A DNA stretch of 64,000 bases from Moorena producens 3L (GTDB lineage Bacteria > Cyanobacteriota > Cyanobacteriia > Cyanobacteriales > Coleofasciculaceae): NCBI RefSeq assembly GCF_000211815.1, contig NZ_GL890969.1, forward strand, positions 33,427 to 97,426. The letters are read 5' to 3'. Positions 1-8,487 of this stretch are shown piece by piece. A model generated the notes under the pieces. The model did no database searches. It worked only from the letters and a program-made list of their open reading frames with translations, and was not told where the DNA came from. A program made the position numbers and the translations under genes. Each line of letters starts with the position of its first letter. The stretch's first letter is position 1.

Positions 1-140
1 ATTTAATAATTAGATGCGGAAAGCCCACCTATGCCTTATCGGTCAAAGCATGATGGTCGAATTTATCGTTGCGGTCATGATCGACATACTCCGATCTGCT
101 ACAACAGGAGTTTGACAAAGTTGCTGCCAACTTGCTAGAC

Positions 141-167
141 TATACGTAGTCATAACGACTACGTATA
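141..167. repeat. 11-bp perfect inverted repeat
   Basis: Arms 141-151 (TATACGTAGTC) and 157-167 are exact reverse complements around a 5-nt loop. It has no T-run, so it is probably not a terminator. No gene is seen from 1 to 449. The rest of that stretch is repeat-rich intergenic DNA. Confidence 0.6.
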
Positions 168-199
168 AAATTGGCTTTCCTTGATAATTGGTAGCTTTC

Positions 200-430
200 A
201 CGACAAAAAATCACAACTTAAGGTGCGACGCGAAGGTGCGACCCAAGGGCGCGAGCAATCCCTCGCGCCCTTGGAGGCGCGCACCTATAGCGAATTTAAT
301 TCTTAATGGGAAAGCGCACCTAACCTACTGAAACACTCAGCACTCAGCTTGGTTGACGGTTGACAGTCAACCAGACTAAGCACTCAGCAATCAGTACTCA
401 GTACTAAGCACTCAGCAATCAGCACTATAG
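200..430. repeat. Intergenic repeat block
   Basis: Three repeat types sit together. A block beginning AGGTGCGAC and ending AAGCGCACCT recurs near 22945-22993 and 24793-24841. Inside it, AAGGGCGCGAG (245-255) pairs with 262-272 to form an 11-bp GC-rich hairpin. From about 330, iterated ACTCAGCA-type units occur, which recur near 2632, 13805, 15510 and elsewhere. No coding signal is seen. Confidence 0.6.
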
Positions 431-449
431 TTAAACAGAGGTTAGTGAG

Positions 450-986
450 ATGGTGAACATTGTTGGAATTAGTGGTAGTTTACGTCCTGAATCCTATAGC
501 TATCAGGCTCTAGAGCATGCTATAGACCGAGTGAAAGCTAATGGTGTATCCACTGAAATCCTCGACTTGCGTCAGATGCAATTACCATTTTGCACTGGTG
601 ATAGTGACTATCCAGACTATCCAGATGTCACCCGATTACAGGAAACCGTGAAGCAAGCCGATGGCTTAATTCTGGCAACACCGGAATATCACGGTGGTGT
701 GAGTGGTGTACTTAAAAATGCCCTAGATTTGATGAGTTTTGAACATCTCGAAGGGAAAGTTACCGGTTTGATTAGTGTATTGGGGGGTCAGTCTAATAGT
801 AACGCTCTCAATGACCTACGGATAATTATGCGCTGGGTACATAGTTGGGTGATTCCAGAGCAGATTGCCATTGGTCAGGCTTGGAAAGCCTTTGGTGAAG
901 ATGGCAAGCTTTTGGATAAAAAACTCTCCGAGCGCTTCGATAAATTTGCTGAAAGTTTGGTAGCAAATACTCAGAAGTTAAGGTAA
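450..986 (+). CDS. NAD(P)H-dependent FMN reductase family protein
   Basis: A 178-residue flavodoxin-fold oxidoreductase. The N-terminal strand runs into GISGSLRP (residues 6-13), the FMN-phosphate loop of this family. TPEYHGG (77-83) is the typical second flavin-contact loop, followed by a GG loop at 112-113. The family transfers electrons from NAD(P)H to FMN, quinones, azo dyes or metals in the cytosol, and the physiological substrate cannot be told from sequence. The length is normal. The ATG follows a purine-rich stretch (GAGGTTAGTGAG). It stands alone between repeat blocks with no operon partner. Confidence 0.85.
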   Translation: MVNIVGISGSLRPESYSYQALEHAIDRVKANGVSTEILDLRQMQLPFCTGDSDYPDYPDVTRLQETVKQADGLILATPEYHGGVSGVLKNALDLMSFEHLEGKVTGLISVLGGQSNSNALNDLRIIMRWVHSWVIPEQIAIGQAWKAFGEDGKLLDKKLSERFDKFAESLVANTQKLR

Positions 987-1034
987 GCGCAAATCGGGTT
1001 AGGGACTTGGGTGTAAAAAAAAATACCAATTAAA

Positions 1035-1130
1035 GTAGGGTGGGCAAAGTATAGCAATTTCGGGCTTTGCCCGACGCGGGGCGCGTTCGCGCCCCGCGTG
1101 GCCTACGGCCAAACGCGAACGGAGCAGCCA
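1035..1130. repeat. GC-rich palindromic repeat block
   Basis: GGGCAAAG and CTTTGCCC form one hairpin near 1040-1070. GCGGGGCGC and GCGCCCCGC form a second near 1077-1099. These are followed by GTGGCCTACGGCC, a unit of the repeat seen many times in this window (6694, 33700, 35950, 55260). The 986-1412 interval holds this block and the weak reading frame at 1204-1395, and nothing else I can name. Confidence 0.6.
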
Positions 1131-1203
1131 GTAGCGCTGCATCGCTTTGTCCCTCAAATTTGGAAATTTGGAAACACCATTACACCCATTGCCATAAAAA
1201 CAT

Positions 1204-1395
1204 TTATATAAAAAAACTGGCTGTGTTGTGAAGGGTGTTACCCCTCACAGCACAACCAAGCTGATCATCAATTACGGCACAGGATGGCTGATTTGTGCGA
1301 TCTGTTAGGTATATATTTATTAAAAAGGAATTTAGCATGGCTGTGTTGCCAGTTTGGCAGTAAATTAGATTTCCACTGCAATTACTCGAACACAA
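1204..1395 (-). CDS. Doubtful small Cys-containing ORF
   Basis: A 63-codon frame with a TTG start, beginning 16 bp downstream of the Crp/Fnr gene stop and on the same strand. It contains five cysteines (CSSNC near the start, then three more). I recognise no family. No Shine-Dalgarno sequence is obvious and codon use is unremarkable. It could be a small peptide co-transcribed with the regulator, but chance is equally plausible. Confidence 0.15.
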   Translation of the reverse strand: MCSSNCSGNLIYCQTGNTAMLNSFLINIYLTDRTNQPSCAVIDDQLGCAVRGNTLHNTASFFI

Positions 1396-1411
1396 GCATC
1401 TACAAGTGTAC

Positions 1412-2113
1412 CTAATTAGGAGTTATCTTAGGTACTGAGTCACCTGATAAGCAAATTAAATTATCCTTCTGAGTGTTGATGATTCCCCGTTGGCGAAGCT
1501 TTCCTATCAACCGAGTGACAGTCACGCGGGTGGAGCCAATGGCACTACCGATTTGTGCATGAGTTAAGGGAAATGGTAAGCAGTAACCTTGTTCACACGG
1601 TTCCCCGAACTCTTCAACCAATAATATGAGAAATCCCAAGAGCCGATCAATGGTTCGTCGCTGTCCTAAGGTACTCAGCCAGAGGAGTTTGCGTTGATGC
1701 TGAAGCCTAAATGCATCTAAGATCTCCCGTCGGAAGTGTGGCCAGTTGTCTAAGTCATCCCAGTACATCCATACCACAGCAGTTTGCTCAACGTGGGAGT
1801 AAGCCTGAAGTGTGAAGGGTGAAAGGGCAACAATTTCAAAGGGCTGACCGGCACCAATGAATCCTAAAAACGCTTCTTCCATATTCTGATGGGAGCATTG
1901 AGCTCCAGAAAAATTGGGGCTAGCGCTGACTTGAGAAGTACCCACCAAACGGATTGCCCCCCGCTCTACCAAATACAACAACCCAGGACGGGTAGGAATC
2001 CGCTCATCTTTGCTAAACGTCCTATAACGGTAGTGTTCCTGTCCCCAATCTAAGATCCTTTGCCAAGTTACAAAGGGTCGGGATGCCTCTAATGGGTCGG
2101 ATGGTGAATACAT
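1412..2113 (-). CDS. Crp/Fnr-family transcriptional regulator
   Basis: About 233 residues from the ATG at 2113; a GTG at 2137 would add 8. The N-terminal part resembles a degenerate cNMP-binding-type sensor barrel. The C-terminal winged helix-turn-helix contains HAQIGSAIGSTRVTVTRLIG, very close to the recognition helix of cyanobacterial NtcA/Crp-type regulators, so DNA contact is likely through an NtcA-like site. I prefer the ATG because CGGAG sits just upstream of it. It is divergent from the DALR-domain gene and only 19-45 bp lie between the two starts, so the promoters must overlap the coding regions. The effector is unknown. It is not NtcA itself, because the sensor half diverges strongly. 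Confidence 0.8.
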   Translation of the reverse strand: MYSPSDPLEASRPFVTWQRILDWGQEHYRYRTFSKDERIPTRPGLLYLVERGAIRLVGTSQVSASPNFSGAQCSHQNMEEAFLGFIGAGQPFEIVALSPFTLQAYSHVEQTAVVWMYWDDLDNWPHFRREILDAFRLQHQRKLLWLSTLGQRRTIDRLLGFLILLVEEFGEPCEQGYCLPFPLTHAQIGSAIGSTRVTVTRLIGKLRQRGIINTQKDNLICLSGDSVPKITPN

Positions 2114-2156
2114 AAGCTCCGAGCCTGATGGATACACAAGTTTATCTAGATCTTAC

Positions 2157-3128
2157 ATGGAGTCCAAAGTAACAAAAAATACCTTGAGAAGTAGCTCATG
2201 GCGCGTAAATTTGTCAGGTAATTCTGCTGCTCTGAGTACCCGATTACAACAACAGATATCGAGAGCAATAGTATATTCTGGTATTCCCCAGTTGATATTG
2301 GAAACGATTCCTTTAGAAAGGTGCTCAGATAATACTGGTGTAGCATATCGCTCAGCGATCGCTCTCAAGCTTTCTCGCGCCATGCAGCAAAGTCCTCTCG
2401 CCATTGCTCATCAGTTAACTGTATCTTTGCCAACCATAACTCAAGATGCTGGGAAACAAAACTTGATCGAATTCGAGGTTGAAGTAGCTCCCCCAGGCTG
2501 GATTAATTTTTGGCTGACAGATCAGGGGTTAGCAACTTGGTTACAAGATTGGATTCAACCTTCAACAGACACCCTGATTAGCTTTCGCCCTCAACAAGGT
2601 CAAAAGAATCTCTTGCCCTACTTAGAACTTACCACTCAGCACTCAGCACTCTTCTCACAAGATACTTCCAAGATCTTTAGAGTTCAGTATGCCCATGCTC
2701 GTTGCTGCTCACTCCTGGGCTTGGCTCATCGCCAGGGCTTAATCCAGATTCAGAGTATGGACTTGAAAACCTCTAAGGGACTCATAGTTGTGCCATATCC
2801 AATTCCCTGGTTAAAAGACGACTTAGGAAAAGGAACAAAGCAGCCGCTTATACAGTTGGTCCATCCAGCAGAAAGACTTTTGATTGGTCAAATCATGGAC
2901 TTGACAGACTACTTTAGTGGAACTGAATCAAAGCATTGGCTAAAATTGGCAAGTTCTGTGAGCAATGCTTTTGAGCAGTTCTACCGTAGCTGTCGCATTT
3001 GGGGGGAGGTGAAACACCAGACCCCTAGGCTGGCTCAAGCAAGGTTAGGATTAGTGGGAGTAACTCAAGTAGTCTTGCGATCGCTTCTAGAAGACCAACT
3101 AGGTGTCCTTGCACCAGGTGAACTTTGA
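2157..3128 (+). CDS. DALR anticodon-binding domain protein (ArgS-like)
   Basis: A 323-residue protein resembling arginyl-tRNA synthetase without the catalytic core. The N-terminal ~120 residues look like the ArgS additional domain (AIAHQLTVSLP, then a GWINFWL-type segment). The C-terminal half is all-helical and matches the DALR anticodon-binding domain (VQYAHARCCSLLGLA near 180-195, LAQARLGLVGVTQVVLRSLL near the end). HIGH and KMSKS motifs are absent, so aminoacylation is not expected. Standalone proteins of this kind are known in cyanobacteria and their role is unclear. It is divergent from the Crp/Fnr gene. Confidence 0.7.
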   Translation: MESKVTKNTLRSSSWRVNLSGNSAALSTRLQQQISRAIVYSGIPQLILETIPLERCSDNTGVAYRSAIALKLSRAMQQSPLAIAHQLTVSLPTITQDAGKQNLIEFEVEVAPPGWINFWLTDQGLATWLQDWIQPSTDTLISFRPQQGQKNLLPYLELTTQHSALFSQDTSKIFRVQYAHARCCSLLGLAHRQGLIQIQSMDLKTSKGLIVVPYPIPWLKDDLGKGTKQPLIQLVHPAERLLIGQIMDLTDYFSGTESKHWLKLASSVSNAFEQFYRSCRIWGEVKHQTPRLAQARLGLVGVTQVVLRSLLEDQLGVLAPGEL

Positions 3129-3211
3129 CCGAAAAAAAAAATTTGCCAAAGGGGTTGACAAATCCAGAAAGTTTTCGGTATATTTACGGATGTGTGAGGA
3201 GCGAACCAGTC

Positions 3212-3257
3212 AGGGAACCGAGACGAAACACGGCCAGTCGTCGGTTCCCTTTCTGAT
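3212..3257 (+). terminator. Probable intrinsic terminator
   Basis: AGGGAACCGA (3212-3221) pairs perfectly with TCGGTTCCCT (3241-3250) and is followed by a T-rich tract. It lies about 85 bp after the DALR-domain gene stop and would end that transcript. Confidence 0.6.
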
Positions 3258-3361
3258 TTAATTGCCGGATTTAATTTTCTGATTTAATTGGCCGAGGCAG
3301 ATACCGCCAGTAGCAAAGCTGGCTTGATGCCCAAAGGCGGGCTCTTTGACAAAAAAAATGG

Positions 3362-3760
3362 GTCTCAAGCCCCGTCCTTCGTTCGACGGCTTTTAATAAA
3401 ATTACTAGAATAGAAGAGTGGCCTAACACAGACAGGATTCGTCGGTACTGTCATAACCTCACGACGTAAAGCGATGTTAGCACCTGAGGCGCGAAAAACC
3501 TCATTAAAAACGTATGGATCCTAACAAATACCGCAAACCAGTAAAGTAAACCTTAAAAGATAAAAAGTACCGTGGGGCACACGGAAACTGAGGAAACTCA
3601 ACGCTTAGGGAGATAAGCCCACTGGGGTTAGTTAAATTAGGCTAGGTATTTGGTTCTTAAACGGATATTTGGCTTAAGTATTGCCTTTGACGGATAGCTA
3701 ATTTTAAGGCATGTCGAGGAACTAAGAATCCCCGTCCATAAGCGGGCGGAGAGTGTCAAC
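3362..3760 (+). mobile_element. tnpB-less IS200/IS605-type remnant with omega-RNA-like 3' end
   Basis: No open frame is present, but both ends look like a TnpB-type element. The left side has an imperfect hairpin (AGCCCCGTC, then GACGGC, near 3369-3390). The right side ends with ACTAAGAATCCCCGT, a short hairpin and GAGTGTCAA. Blocks ACGCTTAGG, TTAAGTATTGC, TTAAGGCA and the whole right end recur in the same order in the minus-strand element at 24068-24699. That shared 3' region is where TnpB omega RNAs are encoded in known elements. GTACCGTGGGGCACACGG (around 3567-3585) corresponds to the site occupied by an SLE in the 24-kb copy, so this copy is an empty site. The function of any RNA is inference. 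Confidence 0.5.
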
Positions 3761-4194
3761 TAAGCCAATAATTGACCATTACCAATAGCCAGGGCTGGGA
3801 TTGATGAGGCTGGGATTGGTGATAAGCCCAAAATTACCAGATAGGCAAGTATAGGAGTATTTCAGTTAAAGAAAATTAAGGTTGGCAAAATTTCCACAAC
3901 GATCAGGGTAGGGTGGTGTTGGTAGCCTCATGTCATTGCCTTGACGGGTAACTAGGGCTTATTTTGTGTGTTGTTGCTTGTTTTTGTTTGTAATAGCTCC
4001 TTTGTCATCAGCCGGAAGTCCCTTGGCAGAAGAAATCACAAATGACCAATCACTAAGACCAATCACTAAGACCAATGACTAAAATCACGAATAGCTAAAG
4101 AACTGTTACAGTTCTTGACAAAGTAGCCAGACAGGTATGAAGTCGATGATAGCATTCCCTTGAATGCCTTATTTATAGACACGAGAAAAAAACT
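3761..4194 (+). other. Intergenic region upstream of psaD
   Basis: No gene is seen. GGCTGGGATTG occurs twice in tandem near 3790-3820. Repeats of CAATCACTAAGACC occur near 4050-4080. The psaD promoter must lie here, but no unambiguous -35/-10 pair can be picked by eye. Confidence 0.4.
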
Positions 4195-4623
4195 ATGGCA
4201 GAAGAACTGACGGGACAAACTCCCATATTTGGTGGTAGCACTGGCGGATTGCTGACCAAAGCTGAAGTTGAAGAAAAATACGCTATCACCTGGACAAGCT
4301 CAAAAGAGCAAGTGTTTGAAATGCCTACTGGTGGGGCTGCCATCATGAATGAAGGGGAAAACTTGCTCTACTTAGCTCGTAAGGAACAGTGTCTGGCATT
4401 GGGAACCCAACTGCGGACGAAATTTAAGCCCAAAATCGAAGACTATAAAATTTACCGGGTTTATCCCAATGGTGAAATCCAGTTTCTGCATCCTGCAGAT
4501 GGGGTATTCCCAGAGAAAGTCAACGAAGGGCGTCCCTATGCAGGGAAAATAGACCGCAATATTGGCAGCAACCCAGAACCTGCAACTATCAAGTTCAGTG
4601 GGAAGGCAGCTTACGAGGTTTAA
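4195..4623 (+). CDS. psaD: Photosystem I reaction center subunit II (PsaD)
   Basis: A 142-residue PsaD of normal cyanobacterial length. The stromal subunit docks ferredoxin on photosystem I and stabilises PsaC. Diagnostic segments are TPIFGGSTGGLL (residues 9-20), the basic loop RTKFKPKIEDYKIYRVYPNG (82-101) that contacts ferredoxin, and the HPADGVFPEKVNEGR stretch near the C-terminus. There is no transit peptide, as expected in a cyanobacterium. It lies 94 bp upstream of trpE on the same strand, an adjacency also known from other cyanobacteria, so some read-through is possible. Confidence 0.97.
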   Translation: MAEELTGQTPIFGGSTGGLLTKAEVEEKYAITWTSSKEQVFEMPTGGAAIMNEGENLLYLARKEQCLALGTQLRTKFKPKIEDYKIYRVYPNGEIQFLHPADGVFPEKVNEGRPYAGKIDRNIGSNPEPATIKFSGKAAYEV

Positions 4624-4717
4624 TTAATCAGTGATAAGGTAAAGGGGAAAAAGTTGAACGTTGTGACCAACAGTTTCAGCTGTTTGCCGAATTTTCAACC
4701 TTGAGCTGAGAAAGACC

Positions 4718-6250
4718 ATGATTTTCCCAGATTTTTCCCAATTTTCAACCGTAGCTCAACAAGGTAATTTTGTACCGGTAACCCAGGAGTGGGTGGCGGA
4801 TTTAGAAACGCCAGTTTCTGCCTGGTATAAGGTCTGTGCTGGTCAACCCTACAGCTTCTTGTTGGAATCGGTAGAAGGTGGTGAAAATCTGGGACGTTAC
4901 AGTTTACTTGGTTGTGACCCCCTGTGGGTATTGGAAACTAGGGGAAATCGCACGACTCAGACCAACCGGGATGGGTCAGTAACAGTATTTGAGGGAGACC
5001 CCTTTGAAACCTTAGGGAATTGTCTGAAATCCTATCAACCTGTAAATTTACCCCAATTGCCGCCAGGAATTGGGGGTTTGTTCGGTTTCTGGGGTTATGA
5101 GTTAATTCGTTTTTGTGAATCCCGTGTGCCAATTTATCCTCTACAGTCCAATGACTTGCCCGATGGATTGTGGATGCAAGTGGACAACCTGATTATTTTT
5201 GATCAGGTCAAGCGTAAGATTTGGGTGATCGCTTATGCTGATTTACGACAGGCCCAAGGAGATTTAGAGGCAGCCTATCAAAAAGCATGCGATCGCGTTC
5301 GTACTCTGGTCAACAAACTGCAAGGGCAGCTCTTAGGTAAGGACACAGTACTCCCATGGACACCTCCAAATAGTGGTACTCAAGAACTGTCTTATATAAG
5401 CAATACAGACAAGTCCCAGTTTTGCGCTAATGTCGAAAAAGCGAAAGACTATATCCGAGCTGGGGATATCTTTCAGGTCGTATTATCCCAGCGCCTCTCG
5501 ACAGAATACAAAGGTGACCCTTTTGCCCTTTACCGTTCCCTAAGGCTGATTAATCCCTCCCCCTACATGGCTTATTTTAATTTTGGGGACTGGCAAATCA
5601 TTGGATCTAGCCCAGAGGTAATGGTTAAGGCAACAGCTTCCCCAGAGGAAAAAATCCAGGCAACGTTACGACCAATTGCTGGAACTCGACGTCGGGGTCA
5701 AACTCCTCAAGAAGACGAAGCTCTAGCTCAGGAGTTACTCGAAGATCCAAAGGAAATTGCCGAACACATTATGTTGGTTGACCTGGGTCGGAATGACCTG
5801 GGTCGTGTGTGCAAGAGTGGTACAGTCAGAGTGGATCAACTGATGCTCATTGAGCGCTACTCCCACGTCATGCACATTGTTAGCAATGTAGTAGGGGAGC
5901 TGGATGCTAGTAAAACAGCTTGGGATTTACTGAAAGCTTGTTTCCCTGCGGGGACAGTGAGTGGAGCCCCCAAAATTCGGGCAATGGAAATCATTCAGGA
6001 ACTGGAACCAGAACGTCGCGGGCCTTACTCGGGTGTCTATGGCTGGTACGATTTTGAAGGTCAGCTCAATAGTGCGATCGCAATCCGGACTATGGTAGTT
6101 CGCCCATGTGGTTCTGGTAAACATACCGTGTCAGTGCAAGCTGGTGCTGGCTTGGTAGCAGATTCTGACCCAGAAAAAGAATATCAAGAAACCCTCAATA
6201 AAGCTAGAGGCTTACTAGAGGCTATCCGCTGTTTAGACTTTGAGCAGTAA
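4718..6250 (+). CDS. trpE: Anthranilate synthase component I
   Basis: A 510-residue chorismate-utilising enzyme that, with a TrpG glutamine amidotransferase, makes anthranilate, the first step of tryptophan synthesis. FLLESVEG near residue 47 contains the LLES element used for tryptophan feedback binding. The C-terminal catalytic domain shows IFQVVLSQRL, a GTRRRGQTPQED segment, LVDLGRNDLGRV, PAGTVSGAPKIRAMEII, YSGVYGWYDF and QAGAGLVADSDPEKEYQE. All are expected in TrpE. The length is normal and the frame is intact. No trp-rich leader peptide is seen in the 94-bp gap after psaD. Confidence 0.95.
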   Translation: MIFPDFSQFSTVAQQGNFVPVTQEWVADLETPVSAWYKVCAGQPYSFLLESVEGGENLGRYSLLGCDPLWVLETRGNRTTQTNRDGSVTVFEGDPFETLGNCLKSYQPVNLPQLPPGIGGLFGFWGYELIRFCESRVPIYPLQSNDLPDGLWMQVDNLIIFDQVKRKIWVIAYADLRQAQGDLEAAYQKACDRVRTLVNKLQGQLLGKDTVLPWTPPNSGTQELSYISNTDKSQFCANVEKAKDYIRAGDIFQVVLSQRLSTEYKGDPFALYRSLRLINPSPYMAYFNFGDWQIIGSSPEVMVKATASPEEKIQATLRPIAGTRRRGQTPQEDEALAQELLEDPKEIAEHIMLVDLGRNDLGRVCKSGTVRVDQLMLIERYSHVMHIVSNVVGELDASKTAWDLLKACFPAGTVSGAPKIRAMEIIQELEPERRGPYSGVYGWYDFEGQLNSAIAIRTMVVRPCGSGKHTVSVQAGAGLVADSDPEKEYQETLNKARGLLEAIRCLDFEQ

Positions 6251-6295
6251 GCTATCAGCTAGGCGCGCCCCTGCAGGGAACGGGACGATAGCTTA
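6248..6295. terminator. Hairpin between convergent trpE and feoA
   Basis: TAAGCTATC (6248-6256, overlapping the trpE stop) pairs with GATAGCTTA (6287-6295). It sits between convergent genes and could act on either strand. There is no long T-run, so termination efficiency is uncertain. Confidence 0.45.
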
Positions 6296-6328
6296 CTGCT
6301 AAAATCGCCCCTAACCGCTAACCGCTAA

Positions 6329-6571
6329 CTATTCCTTCACAGGGTTAACTAGAATCATGCTAGCTTCTTGCCGTCGGATAGCTACTTCTGTGGTGGAACC
6401 AACTCGAATGTGCAACGGTCCCCCAAACCAGGCTGAGCGCAACACTTGTACCTGTCGATTAGGAATAATGCCAATTGCTTCTAGTCGATTGGCGAGACCT
6501 TCGACTTGCAAACCTATCTGAACTTTCTCGATAATGGCAAGCTTTCCAGGTTTTAATTCGGCTAAAGTCAT
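6329..6571 (-). CDS. feoA: FeoA-family protein
   Basis: An 80-residue protein with the FeoA SH3-like fold pattern: an N-terminal LAELKPGKLAII strand, VEGLANRLEAIGIIPNRQVQ in the middle, and a GGPLHIRVGSTTEVAIRRQEA C-terminal sheet. FeoA accompanies the FeoB ferrous-iron transporter and may regulate it. No feoB lies within the window, so the iron role is by family only. It is convergent with trpE. Just upstream is the IS607-type remnant, so any feoB originally nearby could have been separated. Confidence 0.8.
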   Translation of the reverse strand: MTLAELKPGKLAIIEKVQIGLQVEGLANRLEAIGIIPNRQVQVLRSAWFGGPLHIRVGSTTEVAIRRQEASMILVNPVKE

Positions 6572-6693
6572 TTAATTAATTAATAATTGGTTTGAGAAAA
6601 TTCCGATACTTTTTAGCTACCAAAGTCTACCAAAGGCAGACCTTAGCTCGCCAATGCAAGGTGATTTCTCACCCAGGGTGTATCTACCAAAGC

Positions 6694-6717
6694 ATGGCCG
6701 TAGGCCACGCTGCGCGA
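6694..6717 (-). repeat. 24-bp repeat inserted in frame in tnpB
   Basis: Read on the minus strand, eight codons (SRSVAYGH) separate FLR from ALVDTPW, where TnpB homologues would be expected to run on. The 24 bp is a unit of the GTAGGCCACGCT repeat family found all over this window. The insertion keeps the frame. Confidence 0.55.
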
Positions 6718-6753
6718 ACGAAGAAATATTCCACGAGCGCCATTTAGATCTCG

Positions 6754-6777
6754 TTCGCGAAGCGTGACCTTTGGTCA
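6754..6777 (-). repeat. 24-bp repeat inserted in tnpB, introduces stop
   Basis: Between codons MD and RDLNGARG there are exactly 24 extra bases starting TGACCAAAGGTCA and ending CGCTTCGCGAA. The first inserted codon is TGA, which ends the frame. The unit is related to the GTAGGCCACGCT repeats, with TGACCAAAGGTCA replacing the usual palindromic arm. A similar arm occurs near 7873-7886. Confidence 0.55.
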
Positions 6778-7814
6778 ATCCATCTTTTGGCCATCAATTC
6801 CTGACTTGATGATTTTACTCGCGCCGATCTTGACTAATTCACCCCTCCAGCTAACAGTTTTGCTGGTATAGGCTTCACAAACATCAACAACAGTTTTACC
6901 CGTTTCAAATGCTTTATGCTTGAGGAACTCTTTGAACCTGTAGTGAGCAAAGGAGAGCATATTGCGAACGGTCTTTGATCGAATCTTCCGATCTTGTCGT
7001 TTTGACATTTGAGATGTCTCAAAGGTTGGAAGTAAGATTACATCAAAGTTGTCTACCAGAAACCTAGCGGCTTTGTGATGCAACTCGTTGATTAAATTCT
7101 GTATTCTAATAACTATCGGTCTAGCCGCTTTTCTCATTCGACGTTTCTGCTTACCTTTTGCCTTACTGATTTTTGAGATCAGATTATCCAAGTGGTGGCA
7201 TAAACGCTGAATTCTGGAAAAGTCACCATGGCCGATCTTGCCTACATAATTTTCACGCTCATAATGTCAAAAAAGTCCTGACACCGGTATCAAGAGCAAC
7301 TACCTTACCTTGGTTCTCGGTTTTATTTCTAGTTACTTTGTGGGGAACTACCAGGTAATAGTCCCCATTGGTGCTAGTTAATCGACAGTCACAGATCTGA
7401 TCCGGTAGTGTTTCAGCAAAGGTTAATTTACCTAATTTAGTGTGATAAATACCTTTGACTGAAACAGCCGACTTTGGAATGTAGCAAGACTGAAAAGGGT
7501 TCTTCCTAGAACGAAAACGAACTCGATTAATTTGCCCACTTTTATTGTACTTTTTTTTAGCTTCCTTTACCGCAGTGCAAGCATCCTTAATCCCTATAGA
7601 TTTAATTTGATAAGGGACTTCCTTACACCATTCAGGGAGGCTATTTAAGATGTCAGTTTTGATGGCTTTCCAGTTAGCTTTAACCTCGCCATCCTTAAGT
7701 ATTTCGACGGTTCTGTTAAACACATAACGGGACACTCCAAACCACTGGCGAATAGTTGCACGTTGATCAGCGTTTAGGAATAGTCGGATCTTCTTTGATT
7801 TTTGAACCGTACTT

Positions 7815-8487
7815 TCATTGTCCGTGGACTCTACAAGAGAAGACGTGAATGATGGACAGAAGATTGACCTTTGGTCATGGTTCGCGAGCGGCGGTAAGTT
7901 CTCATTCTAGACAACTTTTAGTGTCGTTGAGAACCACGAGTTTTCCACCGTTGAGACTGACCGGAGATGAAACCTTAGAGTAGTGCAGCCTTACTACAAA
8001 ACCTTTACCCTATGCTGCATAATTTACCAACTATAAAGGCTGCACTACTCTTACGGTAACTTCTAACCAAGTATTCAAAGAGTTCAAACCCAAACCGGGT
8101 AAGTCTGTCTCTACAGGCAACAATAATTGTGAGCTTATCGCCCCGCATAAGTCGTTCCAGTATGGTTTTAAGCCCTTTGCGTTTGTAGTTGAGACCTGAC
8201 TCGATGTCTTGGATGATTTCCGCTTCTGGGTACAGGGAATGCAGATCAGCGACCTGTCGATCAAGGTGATCCCACTGTTTTCTGCTGCTGAGGAGGCAGT
8301 AACAGATAGTAGCAGTTTGAGCCATGGGTACTTTTCCGAGGCTGAGTAAGCTTTCCGTGTCAAAGAGCCGGTAGCCGCTTGGGATTCGTTCACATTTGAT
8401 CGTGCCATTGTCGGCATATTTCCGAAGAGTATTTTTGGAAAGTCCCGTCAGTTCGACCGCCTTACGGAGTGGTATTAGTGCCATCAC
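7815..8487 (-). pseudogene. tnpA: IS607-type serine recombinase TnpA, interrupted
   Basis: The N-terminal MerR-like helix-turn-helix (KAVELTGLSKNTLRKYADNG) is followed by the resolvase domain (YCLLSSRKQ, DIESGLNYKRKGL, RDRLTRFGFELFEYLV). At FEYLV the frame runs into an SLE stem-loop element (7963-8068). Beyond it the protein resumes as SLNGGKLVVLNDTKSCLE, then after stops LLSIIHVFSCRVHGQ, ending at TGA 7815-7817. Removing the SLE rejoins ELFEYLV to SLNGGKLV, as expected for the family. The catalytic Ser region (CLLSS) is present. Confidence 0.75.
7963..8068 (+). mobile_element. SLE copy 1 (stem-loop element inside IS607 tnpA)
   Basis: Flank GGAGATGAAACCTTAG is followed by a perfect 16-bp stem (7977-7992 AGAGTAGTGCAGCCTT with 8036-8051) around a ~43-nt loop, then TTACGGTAACTTCTAACC. 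The same flanks with a different but still paired stem occur at 24310, 36078, 35998 (reverse orientation) and 55336. Here it splits the tnpA frame, direct evidence that it is an insertion. No target duplication is clear. Confidence 0.75.

Larger units (their letters stand above)
6643..7845 (-). pseudogene. tnpB: TnpB (IS607-associated RNA-guided nuclease family), broken
   Basis: Two frames together give most of a TnpB. The N-terminal part (7259-7735, continuing upstream without a clear start to about 7845) ends in VALDTGVRTFLT, the RuvC-I Asp. The second part (6775-7191) carries LLPTFETSQM, the RuvC-II Glu. After a stop, MD..RDLNGARGIFL gives the RuvC-III Asp, and the tail ends at TAA 6643-6645. 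The break near 7195-7259 is a frame change, since FYSENYVGKIGHGDFSR-type sequence continues in another frame. The usual zinc-ribbon cysteines are mostly replaced (TSKTVSWRGE). All three catalytic acids are still visible, so decay is recent. Confidence 0.8.
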
